From Erodium maritimum (Eukaryota; Streptophyta; Magnoliopsida; Geraniales; Geraniaceae): DNA of 64,000 nucleotides. Made by a program: the position numbers and the translations under genes. How positions within the stretch are numbered: position 1 is the stretch's first letter; the number at the start of each line of letters is the position of its first letter. The stretch covers positions 128,743,203-128,807,202 of the forward strand of contig OY997588.1 of NCBI GenBank assembly GCA_963921825.1, given 5' to 3'. Positions 9,239 through 21,002 of this stretch are shown here, piece by piece. The notes below the pieces were generated by a model. That model saw only the letters and a list, made by a program, of their open reading frames with translations. It made no database searches and had not been told where the DNA came from.

Positions 9239-10884
9239 GACATTGTAAGAACCGCTCCCGGTCAACGCTAGTCAAATCGGCGAAAAACAGGAAAATTTAA
9301 AAAATTTGGACAAACGCTTAAATGAACCTAAATTTGACCCCGAGGGTCATACCGGACTTAAGTTGACCCCGATATCGACCAAAGTGAGTTCCGGGGGACT
9401 CAGACAACTTTCTGACCAATTTGGGAAAGGTTGACTTTTTGCTGGAAAAGTCAACCGAGCGACATTTTGGTCCGTTCGAGGTCTGTTTTTGATCCAAAAA
9501 GCTTAGCCATCGGCGCAGCGGTCTTAGTTGAGTCGTTTCCTTGTAGCCCGTGAAGTTTCGTAATTTCTTGGAAAAAGTGCCCGTTCGGGGCCCGAAACGG
9601 CCGAATTTCGCGAATCTAGAAGATATTTTCCAAAGAGGTGTGGGACCCACTTGCCACATGTCACCAATGTGGTGGTGTTAGGCTTATTGGACAAGACAAG
9701 AGAAGACTACATAGTGTTAGTTTTGTAATTAAGTATTAGATTTGATTTTTAAAACAAAACAAAAAGGGGAAGACTTGGTATGTTCGGCCACTTTGTGAAA
9801 AATGGAGAGGTTTTTAGAGAGAGAAATTGGAGAGAAGAAAGAGAATGAGAAAAGAGAAAAAGAGAAGAAATGGTTGGAGTTTTGTGATTTCCCGACGATC
9901 CAACCGGCAGATCGTCTCAACGATAAAAGAATCGAGCTCACATCGACATTCTCTACGGTGAGCACCTAACCGATTTTCGTTTTGGTACATTTGAATTTTA
10001 GGGTTTGAGTTTAAATGGTTTGATTATGGTTGAGTTAAGGTGTGGGGTTCGTTAGGAACGTTTTGGGGCGAAAGGGAACATTTTTCGTTGTGGCCGTGTG
10101 GGGCCCACTTGGTCGGGCCTCGGGTTTTTCGTGTTCGGGTGGTCTTGGATGATCCCCGAGTCGATAATTCACACCCGGAACGAATTATGGAATTAAATTG
10201 TAAAAGTTGTAATTGACGGGTTTAGAAACTTTAAACGCGAATTAAATTGCTCGGGAGTCGGAAATTGATTCCGTCGATTGCGTTGGAACCCTTGAATTAT
10301 TCTAAGACCGTAAAAACGAAAACGGGAATTTTCGGAGCCCCGGAAGGACGTTTTCCAATCCCGGGCAGATTCGCCGGGTCGGGCGAAACGGGCCTTTCCG
10401 GGCCCATTATCGACAATGTCGAGTAATTGGGAAGTTTGGGAGTGATCGACATTGTCGGGGTTGAGTTTGGACGTCAAATTCATTAAAATTCAGCTTTGTC
10501 TGCAAACTTAAAAAGTGTTTTAATTGTGATCTTGTTAGATCGTTCTGAGGACCGCGGAAAGGGAAAGCTAGGCGAGTGATCGTGCGCACGCCGGAGCTTG
10601 GTTGTGAACTTGTGGGAACGCATTACTAGGTAGGGAAAAGTAGCCGGATCTCGGCCCTGACTAGGGAAAGTTAACAGTAGAAATGCATGTGACACTTGGG
10701 TGTCGTGGGTTAAGTAGGTTTATCGAATATTAGAAAGGCAGTCGACACCGGGTGGTATCGTATGATACGGGAACGTATCGAACAATAGAAATGCATGTGA
10801 CACTTAGTAGTGTCGTAGGAGCAGTGAACTTTCGATATTAGAATTACTGGAGGCATTTGGTTATGCCCGGAGGTTGATTGTTTA

Positions 10885-11370
10885 ATTTGTGTCTTGGGTG
10901 GCCATGAGAGCCCGTATTTTACTGCTGTGTCTTGGGTGGCCATGAGAGCCCGTGTCTTTACTGTTAGTGTCTTGGGTGGCCATGAGTGCATGTGGGGTTG
11001 TTGAACCCGTGTCTTTACTGTTTGTGTCTTGGGTGGCCATGAGAGCCCGTACTTTACTGGTTGTGTCTTGGGTGGCCATGAGAGTCCGTGTTTTACTGTT
11101 GGTGTCTTGGGTGGCCATGAGTGCCCGTGGGGTTGTTGAGCCCGTGAGTTACTGTCGGTGTGTCTTGGGTGGCCATGAGTGCACGTGGGGTCGTTGAGCC
11201 CGTGAGTTACTGTTGGTGTGTCTTAGGAGGCCATGAGTGCCCGTGGGGTTGTTGAGCCCGTGAGTTACTGTTGGTGTGTCTTGGGATGCCATGAGTGCTC
11301 GTGGGGTTGTTGAGCCCGTGAGTTACTGTCGGTGTGTCTTGGGTGGCCATGAGTGCCTGTGAAGTGTTAG
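10885..11370 (+). repeat. LTR-internal minisatellite (LTR 2)
   Basis: TGTCTTGGGTGGCCATGAG recurs at about 38-57 bp spacing (for example 10896, 10934, 10974 and 11031), alternating with GTGCCCGTGGGGTTGTTGAG units. It is homologous to the arrays in LTR 1 and LTR 3, but with more copies. Confidence 0.85.
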
Positions 11371-11962
11371 ACCGGTATTGTTGCTGTTTGTTGAACTTTG
11401 CTTGTGATTGTGATTGTGGTTACCTGAGGTTGGGGCCCGCTTCATAATAACGAGGGTCCTGTGATCGCACGCGTCTGCATGTTCAGACGGGGTAGGGGGC
11501 CCGCCCATGAGGAAAGGGGTCCTGGCCGCGCGTGCGTGGCTGGTGACAGATCGACAGCCTGATCCGACTTTGTGTTGGGAAAAGTGCAACAGGTCGACCG
11601 CCTGGCCTGACAGGGATCGGCAAAGGGGCGACAGGTCGACCGCCTGGCCTGACAGGGATCGGTAAAGGGCGTGAGGGGGTTACTGAGTTGCTGGAGTGCG
11701 ATCCTTTGCGGTCTTGTTTGGTGTGCGATCCTTTGTGATCTTGGGTGTTGCGTGGTTGTCTTTCGTGTCTTTGGAGGAAGTCGTAATCGTTGTGTCGGGT
11801 CTACATCACGTGTCCGAGTGTTGAGTCTGTTGAGGAAAGTAACAGTTTGTGTGTCAGTCGGGTTACTTGAGTTTGGGGATGGTAGTCCCCGGTGTTTGAG
11901 TTGTTGTTGGTGTTACCGGCATTGTCTGCGAAGTATGCCGTAGTCAGTCTGTTATCCATGGT

Positions 11963-12000
11963 GGAGAGCGAACGCTCACCCCTAGCTGCTTTTCCTACAG
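11963..12000 (+). promoter_or_regulatory. Conserved LTR hairpin plus acceptor-like tract (LTR 2)
   Basis: GAGCGAACGCTC core palindrome with one arm mismatch, followed by CTGCTTTTCCTACAG ending at 12000. It lies 276 nt from the LTR end, against 271 nt in LTR 1 and LTR 3. Confidence 0.5.
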
Positions 12001-12260
12001 GTACTGGTCGCGGGATGGACTAGGTGAGCTTCCGAAGCTTGAAGAGCTAGGAGCGGGAGTCCGGGTTTACTTTTGAGTCTAGCGACATACACTTGTATTT
12101 TGTCCGCTTGTTGGGACGTACTTTTGAGTTGTAAATTATGATTTTGTTTAAGTAAACGATTGTTTTAAAATGATTTATTTAAAATATCTGAAAGTGTTTT
12201 ATTGTTTTAAAAGTTTGCGTTCCGGGTTCGGTTCTACTGAATTTGGGGCGTGACAGACAT

Positions 12261-12792
12261 AAAACAACTGATTAAGCAGGGGATGTACGTCGCAATCTGC
12301 TCGTAGGATACCTTCCCAATTAGCCGTGTTCTAAAAAACCTTGACTGGACACCGCATAAACGCATGCCTAGGCCCTATTTTATGTGTAGCTAACCCATAT
12401 AAAACAATTTTGCATAGTATAATAATTAAATGGTTGTGCATAGTAGTTTGGTATTGGTGATACGAGAGGTTGTGATTCTGAGTTTGGCGTTATTTTTTTT
12501 AGATATTCTAAATATTTGTTAACATTTTTAATATAATGAAATTCATATTTTATTTCTATATATATATAATAATATATCTATTAAAAAAATATCAATCCAA
12601 TTAATCCATGATTAATTCCTGTCTAGTCCCCGATTAATCCCCGAAGGTCAAGCCGCTCGACTAGGGCTTAGCAATTTTCATTGAAGTTCATTTCATGGGG
12701 ATGTGAGTCTCACTACTCTGTTAAAGCAATACAAATACCTTGTAATCAACTAATTGGGGGACAAAAAATGAAACAAGTGATACAAGACTCTT
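12261..12792. other. Flank and presumed 3' region of the ARG1-type gene
   Basis: No coding sequence is recognised. The segment nearest 12793 should hold the 3' UTR of the minus-strand DnaJ gene. A TA-rich run lies at 12555-12580. Confidence 0.4.
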
Positions 12793-15700
12793 CTAGCTTT
12801 TGAGATTGAGATTAAACCATTTCTTCTTGGATGATTTATCTTTGCCTTCCGAGCTTCCATCATCTATTGGACTGTCAACCCTGGAATCTTCACTTGGAAT
12901 TTTGCTATTACTTCCATTGCTTGTATTAACATTGAATGAGCAGTGAATACTGTCTCGCTCTTTCAGCAGCTCATCTACCTGTGATGACCAACCCAAGCAG
13001 ACAGTTCTTACAATCATTTAACAGTGAAGGGAAATCTTGGGACAAGGAAATAGAAAACAGACAGGTTATTCCATTGTTTTAAATTTAATTATTAAGAGTG
13101 CTCAAATCATGACAAAATATTTATACCAATAACTTTGACTATGATGATGATGATGATGTGTGTGTGTGTGTGAGAGAGAGAGAGAGCTTATGTGATGGAT
13201 GTATAAACATTTTGCAGATTAATCATAAGATGATAGACCTCACAGGAGATGATTGTTCTTTAATGAGCAAAGGAAACAAACTTACAGTCTGTTTCTCCAG
13301 GGTGTAGCGATTGGTTGCCTCTTGAAAACAATGCAGTGCCTACAAAACATGAAAGAAAGTTTATAACAGGCATACTATCAAAAAGCAGAATATGTACAGA
13401 GATTGTGAACCATACGTTTCTGTATTCTGTTTCAAATTGGCGTAGCTCTGTTCTTTTTCTTAAAATCTGAGCCTCAATCTCCTTGAGCTTCTCTGTTGTA
13501 TCTTCATATGTCTTTGCACAAAGCGCCTCGATTGTGTATGCAGCAGTCTTGAAGAAATTATCTCCTGAGTTAAATATGGAAATTCTTATCAAACCAATGC
13601 TTAACTGCAGAAGAAAACTATTATGGAACAACTCAAATCTTCATACCATAAACAGCAAATACATGAGTGCCAGCTTTTAGCTCTGAAACCTCGCAAGGCT
13701 GAAGACCTTCCAACCTTTTGAAGAAAGCAGCTTCAGGGTCCTTGGCTATTGCTAACTGAACAAATATACCCCGTTACTAAGCTATCAGGAGGAGGGCTCA
13801 ACATAAACGAGCCAAACAGGCCAAAGACCAAACCAGCTTCCATACCATGTTAACCTTTGGTTCAACCCAAAAGCTTAAGCTATCAGGTGAAAGGCTCAAC
13901 TAGTTTATAAAGTGGTAATTAATTTCATATGATGTAAGGTACTTCAAAAGAAAATAAATGGTAGAACATGCATACCGCGTTAATAGTAGAATCCATTCTG
14001 TACACTTGAAAATGTAAGAAATACATCCCTGCAGATGTTATCTTGTCTGTCTTCTCGCTATCTTCCTGTAAATGTAAATCAACAAGAAACGCCATGTTAA
14101 ACAATGATAAAAAAAATAGTTCCACAAGATATTGTTTCATATCAACTCAAAAGATGGCAAAGCTACTTCTTCGACAGTTTCTCATAACATGGGGCTTCTC
14201 CTATTATAAGTAAATTTATTGGTAGAAATTTTATTCCTTTGATAATATTAAATCAACAAAAGAAAACTAGTATTCGCTTAGTCTTCAACAGTAAGTAAAA
14301 GAGACAAGGCTCTAACCATTTACAATGCATATATAATTGGGAACCCTAGATTACTGATTAAGAAAGCAGCATGGAAGAAATATGCTACCTGCAAGGCTAA
14401 ACCGTAACCACCATTGGCTGTTTGTTCAAAATAAAGTAACTGGAGAATTGCAAACAAAAAACCACACATCAAGTTTTGAATTTCGTAAGGATGACAATAA
14501 GTAAGGTGAGGCCAAGAGAGAAAGAGAGAGAGACTCATGGCTGTTACAATGTAACACAATTTTGAAACAAAGTTATGCAGAAATCCACCTTAAACTTGCT
14601 TTGTGCAGTTGAGGTAACTCTTACAACGATCCCGGACTCAACTTGCTGGTCATTTATAGTTACACCAAAGAAGTGAGCACAGTGCTTCTCCACCTGCAGT
14701 GAAACCCAAAATAAATAAATGAAAATTACTATAAAAAAAATGATACGGTCATATGATTATACAAACCATTAAGCACCTTTCCACTGACTGATGTTCCAAT
14801 TGGAAGAGGCCTGACGGTAACAGTTCCATTGAGAGCTTCTTCAAGCACATTAGCAGAGATTGTTGTCTTTATAGGTACACCAAGCTTGCTATTGTAAAAA
14901 AAAAAAAAAAGAGGTTGATAACCAGTGCCAATTACTTATTATGTTTAAGACAATGCATCACCTGAATAGTGCTGCGAACACTGTATTCACAGTTCCAAGG
15001 TTAGACAAGTCAACTTCCATGTCCATGCCATCCGTCTCAAGAGCCTACTCAAATTAATTATGCAATCCCAAAACATCAGAATTTAGTAAAACTGGAAAAA
15101 GATTCCAGTCCAAAAGACTCTTTAAAGAGAAGTAATTTGAGAAACAGTTTTAAATTTTACCAGAGTATCTCTGTTCTGACCTTTATCAAAGCTATTATGG
15201 CCTATGGAAACAGAGGAACACTTCTAACTAATAAAGGCTAAATAACTATATTGAAAATAAAGGATCATACGATACAAAATATCTTGCTTCATGGAATTTG
15301 ACCTTTCAGCAAACAAAGACTCTTATCTGCAAGAAACACCAGAACACGTATAGGCTAACAAAAAAACACTGAACTAATAACATAACTGTCCAAAACCTCT
15401 TTCTGTGCAAGCATTACAACAACCACTTTCTTCATAATGTAGATTCTCACCCTACAAATCCTCTCGCCTCTACCACCAAATTTCCCTCCATTTTCTTACA
15501 ACTTCATTTACTGATTTGGCTTGCGTAAAAAGATAGGAAACTACATTAAAAAGAAAATACAGTGAACATGTTCTACCACATTTCCTTTCAGCAGAGTAAA
15601 GAAAATCACCTCAAACCCTGCACTGTCATATTGTCTTTTTTTCTCTGGATCAGATAAGATGCTATAAGAATACGCCACCTCTTTGAAAAGTTCTGATGCT

Positions 15701-16322
15701 TCAGGATTGCTATCATTCTTATCAGGATGATACCTACACGAAATTTAAATACAAATAGAGTGTGCAGAAGAATTTAAATGTTGATATCAGTACCTATCAA
15801 ATTCTAACAAAAATACAAAAGTCAATAACATTTCCACAATCTCGAGCGTTTTCTATCAAGTTTTAGAAACACATGTTATTGTGCCAAGGATATAGTATAG
15901 TTAGTAAAATGCTTTACATTCTTGTTTTTTTTTTATTGAATGCTACAAATAAATATTACTACTTTCAGACAACAGTGTGATCAAGGTCTAAACTTCAATA
16001 GCATTGGTACATGAAATTCATCATCAACAGAGTAAGGCCCACAATCAGAAACAGTATCACATTTAGCTTTCTAATTGAGTAAATGCGAGAAGAAATTTCA
16101 TCTGCTAGATTCTATGCACTAACTTAAAACCTTTGGAATAAGAGAAGTCTATAAAATGTAAAGATTTGGAAAAGAGGAGCAAAAAAGAACTTACTTGAGT
16201 GCGAGCTTTCTGTAAGCTGTTTTAATTTCTTGATCAGTTGAATCCCGCGAAACGCACAGTACCTCATAAGGATCCTTACGAAGTGCCGGAGCAGATGGCT
16301 CCTCCATCTTCAAACCACTCAT
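12793..16322 (-). CDS. ARG1: DnaJ-domain protein of the ARG1 (altered response to gravity) type
   Basis: Eleven exons join in phase: 16322-16195, 15733-15610, 15044-14962, 14888-14777, 14693-14589, 14439-14389, 14065-13976, 13755-13647, 13564-13416, 13339-13286 and 12978-12793. They give 396 residues, close to the roughly 410 of Arabidopsis ARG1. The N-terminus is MSGLKMEEPSAP; a second in-frame ATG at codon 6 is an alternative start. The J domain covers about residues 17-83 with HPD at 45-47, the tripeptide that stimulates Hsp70 ATPase. A central conserved region (PIKTTISANVLEEALNGTVT, VRVTSTAQSKFKLLYFEQ, SAGMYFLHFQVYRMD) precedes a coiled coil at about 285-355, then a Ser/Asp-rich tail ending KKKWFNLNLKS. 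In Arabidopsis the protein is a peripheral endomembrane factor needed for root and hypocotyl gravitropism. A MITE lies 294 bp upstream of the start, and a compound microsatellite is in the last intron. ARG1-like paralogues are possible alternatives. Confidence 0.92.
13141..13187. repeat. Compound microsatellite in the last ARG1 intron
   Basis: An ATG/GAT trinucleotide run passes directly into a TG run and then an AG run, within the intron between exons 10 and 11. Length polymorphism is likely. Confidence 0.9.
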
Positions 16323-16615
16323 CCACTTCCTTCCTAAAAAACACTTGCTTCTGGTGATTATGAGCTCGTTAATGGATAAATTAGCCTCCCAAATGCCTCT
16401 AGTTATTGAGAATGGACATTTTCACACCAAAATATGCACACACCTCAGAACATTGGATCACTCTTTCGACTTGGGAAAAGCAGAATCGATTAAAAATGGG
16501 GAATAGCAACTAAAAAAATATCTAAGATGCTCCCCGAGCTGTATGATTCAAGTGAGTACGAGAAAGGTAGGGTTTTGAGATTTACAGAGAAACGTCTGAG
16601 CTGACGAAGAAGAAG
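16323..16615 (-). promoter_or_regulatory. 5' UTR / proximal promoter region of the ARG1-type gene
   Basis: This is the interval between the start codon and the MITE. I see no additional coding exon. I cannot place a transcription start or a clear TATA box with confidence. Confidence 0.4.
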
Positions 16616-16910
16616 GGTTAATTACATTTAATACCCATTTTCTATTGGTAACACTTTTGTTAGTACTTTGGTAACGTTCTGGACAGAACTTTGGTCAAGA
16701 CTACGCCAGTCGGATGATTTGTAACTAATTCATAAGGAGTATTAAATATTATGTTATCAATACATAAGGGTATTAAATTATCTGTGACCAATTCATAAAA
16801 AGTACTAAATGACAGTTACCAAAACGGAAGGACTGTTATTAAACGTTACAAAACGCAGGGATACAAATGGTATGTTACCAATAGAAAATGGGTACAAAAA
16901 GTAATTAACC
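16616..16910. mobile_element. MITE upstream of ARG1 (Mutator-like ends)
   Basis: GGTTAATTAC at the left end and GTAATTAACC at the right end are perfect inverted repeats. Further matching pairs are ATACCCATTTTCTATTGGTAAC against GTTACCAATAGAAAATGGGTA. GAAGAAG flanks both sides, consistent with a degraded duplication of about 9 bp, but this is a purine repeat and weak evidence. There is no coding capacity. Confidence 0.75.
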
Positions 16911-17790
16911 TGAAGAAGCATAGAGGAAATGAAGATAGATTAAATTATTTTGATTTCATCAAATTCCTACGATGTATTTGATTTCTTTATTTTTTTAATT
17001 AGCAAATTTTATAAATATCTTACCTTTGAAACATAGAACAAAGCAAATGTGTTAACAAAACCCAGAAGGAAGTTTTATTTCGGTATTTATGTCGCCTATC
17101 TAACCTTGTCTCACTCTTTTGATATGTCTACATCGTTGTCGTTCTCGTCTGTTGTGTCACCAGCTTCAGCCACCGACATGTCCCCATCATAAGGTGAGCA
17201 CGCTCCCCTCCCCCTTATCATGCCTCCCAAACTACCTGTTGGGTTTGTCAAACCGATACGGGAGAGGGAGAAGCGTCAACCCAAAACTCCTCCGTCACCA
17301 CCCTCGCTTGAAGCTTTGCAACCTCCACTGTGGTCTACTCGCCGGGGACACCACACCGACCTCGATCACGTCCAAGGTCAAATCGGACCGAACTCTCAAA
17401 CTTCCTAATAAAATGTATAGAGGTCAAATAAGTAAAGGAAAAATCGTCATCTTACCATCCATTAAATGACACAAGAGGTCATATAACTAACGTAATGGAA
17501 TATCTCGTCCATTTTTACTAACAAAATCGTGTGACCAATACTTAAGGTAGTGCATTTGTCATTTTGATACGTTGGGCAGTGTAATGTTCGTGACCAATTC
17601 TTTAGAGTAAGTTCCGATATTTCACCCTTTCTATTAACTTGAACACTATGGTTTGTTTAATTTGTTTTAATTTTAATTTTGATTTCAACTTTTACATGTT
17701 TTATGTTTGTTATGTTCTAATAATTTGCATTTTCTTAATTCTCTAGTTGTGTACTTATATTTTTTTTCTTTTCTCTGAATAACAAGTCCT
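16911..17790. other. Unassigned region between the MITE and the hAT relic
   Basis: Mostly AT-rich DNA. A C-rich stretch at 17119-17410 has overlapping open frames in two phases without recognisable domains. From 17410 to 17640 repeated phrases such as GACCAATACTTAAGG and GTGACCAATTCTTTAG resemble the arms of non-autonomous DNA elements, but I cannot define ends. Confidence 0.35.
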
Positions 17791-18167
17791 TTATTAGTGG
17801 AGGTAAAACTATTATTTCACTAGAAGATGACGATGAAGCAATTGTTTTAGCTGCTGGAGCATCACCTGAAGTAGTTGTTGATGGAGCATCACAAACAACA
17901 GTTGGAGTAGAAGTAGTTAGAGCGGCAACAATTACAACACTAGTTGCAGGTAAGTTACTTAAACCCTCTCCTCAAAAATCTATCGTGTGAAATCACTTTC
18001 ATACGGTGATTGATAATAAAAAAAAAAGGCTCTTAATGTATGCAAGCATTATGGTAAAAAGTAAAAAGTTGATTCTAATAGGTATGGAACTAGTACAACG
18101 CATGGTCATATCAAGATATGTACTAAAAATCCTGCTTATAGGAAGTCCCAACTTTCATTAGCTTTTA

Positions 18168-18493
18168 GGGTAAACTACAAATGACTAACCTTAAGTTGAC
18201 ACGTTTAACCGATGCTTACCCTAAAGTTCAAAAACTACTGATGCATACCCTGAAGTTACAACTTGTAACTGGAAACCCCTTTGTCGGCTAAAATGACATA
18301 TACTTATTAAATGACTTCATTTTAAAAAAATTATTTTAAAAAAATCACTGAGGGTATTTTCGTCATTTTAATTGACAGAAGGGGTTTTTAGTTACAAGTT
18401 GTAACTTCAGGGGTATGCATCAATAGTTTTTGAACTTCAGGGTAATCATCGGTTAAACGTGCCAACTTCAGGGTATGCATTTGTAGTTTACCC
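18168..18493. mobile_element. Mutator-type MITE inserted in the hAT relic
   Basis: GGGTAAACTACAAATG at the left end is mirrored by CATTTGTAGTTTACCC at the right. The inverted repeats extend about 110 bp on each side, containing TGATGCATACCCTGAAGTTA and its counterpart. A perfect 9-bp duplication TAGCTTTTA flanks it (18159-18167 and 18494-18502), the length expected for Mutator-like elements. No coding capacity. Confidence 0.93.
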
Positions 18494-19036
18494 TAGCTTT
18501 TAACCTATTTTATCAAAGCAAGGAAGCATCACTAACATCTTTCTGTTTCGACCAAGATACTTGTCGAAATGTATTGACCAAGATTTTAGTGATGGATGAA
18601 CTACCCTTTAGCTTCGTAGAAGGTGAAGGGTTCAAAAAATGTATGAAAATTGCATGCCCCCATTTCAAAATACATTCCAGGGTTACTTATATAAAAGTGT
18701 GTTTGCTATATATGAATCTAAAAGGTTGAAGTTGTATGCTTACTTTAAATCTAGTTCCCCTCAAGTGTCTTTGACCACACATGGACTAGTTGTCAACAAG
18801 TCAACTACATGTGTCTGACTGCCCATTTCATCGATGATGACTGGGTCTTACACAAAAGAATTATAAATTTCACACCCGCTGGATCACATAAGGGTGTGGA
18901 TATTTGTAAGGTCATTTGTGGTTGTCTACAATCATGAGGTCTTGATAAGATCATGACCCTAATTGTTGATATTGCATCAACTAATGACAAGGTTGTAGAA
19001 CAACTTAGCAATAAGATGAATGCATTGTCCACAATT

Positions 19037-19073
19037 GTTTTTTTTTTGTGTGTGTGTGTGTGGGGGGGGGGGG
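19037..19073. repeat. Compound T / GT / G homopolymer run
   Basis: A run of T is followed by GT dinucleotides and then about 14 G residues, inside the hAT relic. Such runs are prone to length change and to assembly error. Confidence 0.85.
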
Positions 19074-20223
19074 GGTGAATTCATGCACATGTGAGGGAGA
19101 TCTGTGGAAAAAATTAAGACCGTTGTTCAGTTCATTAGATTATCCCCTATGAGATTAAACCCTTTTAAACTTGCTGTCAAACAAGTGGGTATTGACAACA
19201 AGAAGTTATTGAGCTATGATGTGTGTATATAATGGAACTCTATTTTTGTTATGCTAGATGTTGCATGTAGTTCGGAAATGGCTTTTGAGGAGTATGAACT
19301 TCTTGACCTTAATCTTAATGTTGAATTAGACAAAAAAAAAACTTAGCAAAGATGATAACACCCCCTTATAAAGGCTATGTGAATAAGATTGTGCTAATTG
19401 TAAAGCATGCATGTCATTTTTGAAAAGAAAAAATATGACATGACAAATAAAGTTTCTGGTTCATCATATGCCACTTCTAATCCCATTTTGGATTGTGTCA
19501 CTGATATATATCTGTTCGTTAAGAAAAGCCTTACCTCTACAAATAGTGACATGAGATCCATGTCTCATGGTTATCAAATACAATATGTATTTTGGCAATG
19601 TGAACAATATGAATTTTCTCATATTCATAGCACATATTTTTGACCCTCGAAAAAAAATAGTTTTGTGAACTATATTATTGAACATCTATATCCAGCTTTT
19701 CAAGTCGCCTTAATTATACCTCTAGTCAAATATGTATTAGATTCAATGTATGTTGAATATGTTGAACTTTATGATAAGAATGTTGAATATAGTTCAAAAT
19801 CTGTTATGCTAATGATGATGGGGACTTTGACACTGATATGATGTTTGCATCTTATAAACGACTTAAAGTTTCACAAGAGGTTTGAGTTAGAACTAAACTT
19901 CAAAAATATTTGAGGAAGATGATGTGGAATATTAGACCACGTTCAATGTTTTGACTTGGTGGAAACAAAATGCATCTAGATACCCTATTATTTCTAGGAT
20001 GGCCAGAGATCTCTTGTCTATTCCTATCTATATTATTTCCTCAAAATCAGTCTTTAGTGTTGGTTCTAGGATACTAAATCCTTTCAGGTCCTCTGTACTC
20101 CCCTTCACGGTTCAAGCATTAATCTATACCCAAGATTGGTTTAAGAGTGACATTTCTTCACAAGGAGTAGCCAGTTTAATGAAATTAATGGATGACTTCC
20201 GATTTGAAGAAGGTAAAAATTAA

Positions 20224-21002
20224 TGTTACAATTTGTTTTAATGCTTTCACATTTATTTAAGTGCTGTAATTTCACACAACTCTCGCATTTTTCAGATATT
20301 GTGCTGGCTGCTATCACTGTTGGTGCACAAATATTGTTCTAATAACAGAAATTTGGTGAATACATTCTCTATTTCAAATATTTAAAAAAATTCGTTATTA
20401 TATGATTTTCCTCTAAATATGTTTTAGTTTGTTGCTATTGTTCAATATAGGTACTATGAATGGAGACGAAGATGGAGATGAGCTATGACTTGAACTTGCA
20501 GGAAGTCCAACCATCAATGATTGTAATAGTTCAGTTTGAACCATTTTGTAATTCTCAATTAGTTAATTTTTCTATCTTGTAACACTTTCATTACATTCAA
20601 TAAAACTTAGGGTAGTAGGGTGTTTTTCACCATTAGCGATGGACCAAGTTGAGTTCTTTAAGCCCTCCTTGATCCACCCTTAATGTTTTTCATCCTATTT
20701 TTTTTGGAAAATACTTGTGTTTCTATTTTGATTATGATTTTGGTTGGCCTTAAATTGGAAATATTGGGCCCAATTAGTATGCCCCATCAATTGGTTGCAC
20801 CGATTTCAAACCAGTAACCAACTTAACTTTATTCTGGTGAAAACCAACCGGAGTAGCTTTTTCCTGTGGCGGTGGTGGTTCCAAAAAAATCACACCGATG
20901 AGGTTTTCGGTTGGTTCACAAAATCTATGTAATGGTCGGTTAAACCGACCGTGAACACATCTACTTTAGGCATCATATTTAACACTTTTAAATAATAGGT
21001 AG
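20224..21002. other. 3' flank of the hAT relic
   Basis: Non-coding. At 20740-20965 phrases such as CCAATTAGTATGCCCCATC, AACCAACTTAAC and GGTCGGTTAAACCGACCG resemble subterminal hAT sequence. The palindrome GGTCGGTTAAACCGACC is at about 20935-20951. Confidence 0.4.

Larger units (their letters stand above)
9244..12255 (+). mobile_element. Solo LTR of a long-LTR Ty3/gypsy element (LTR 2)
   Basis: The LTR runs from TGTAAGAACCGCTCCCGGTC to GGGGCGTGACA. The 5-bp target-site duplication GACAT is exact at 9239-9243 and 12256-12260. The start matches, on the opposite strand, the LTR at 51102-53783, which directly follows a chromoviral pol region; this links the family to Ty3/gypsy, probably the Tekay/Del lineage (inference). 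Internal order is hairpins (10785-10815), minisatellite (10890-11370), GC-rich block (11430-11545), tandem 52-bp-scale repeats of GACAGGTCGACCGCCTGGCC (11588-11672), palindrome (11963-11980) and acceptor-like tract. There is no internal domain, so the element was reduced by LTR-LTR recombination. Confidence 0.95.
17800..20223 (+). pseudogene. Decayed hAT transposase, interrupted by a MITE
   Basis: Fragments appear in the order expected for plant hAT (BED-finger) transposases. An acidic N-terminal piece (about 17815-17950) is followed by a BED-finger-like piece ending THGHIKICTKNPAYRK (about 18060-18150). The LPFSFVEGEGFKKCM motif that opens the catalytic region is near 18595-18660, then comes a frame-broken RNaseH-like region. 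The intact hAT dimerisation segment is at 19951-20223, with WWKQNASRYPIISRMARDLL, SSKSVFSVGSRILNPFRSS and ALIYTQDWFKS. Several stops and frame changes lie between. A 326-bp MITE at 18168-18493 and a T/GT/G run at 19037-19073 interrupt it. The right terminus may be near 20963, where GGTTAAACCGACCGTGAACA occurs; the left terminus was not found. Confidence 0.8.

Noticed and set aside
13751-13755. Alternative AG acceptor 4 nt downstream for ARG1 exon 8 (at 13751)
   Set aside because: Only the acceptor giving an exon start at 13755 keeps phase with the preceding exon (INA followed by LAIAKDPE).
17119-17469. Possible small gene on the plus strand
   Set aside because: Two overlapping frames of similar length, low-complexity proline/leucine content, no domain and no splice partner.
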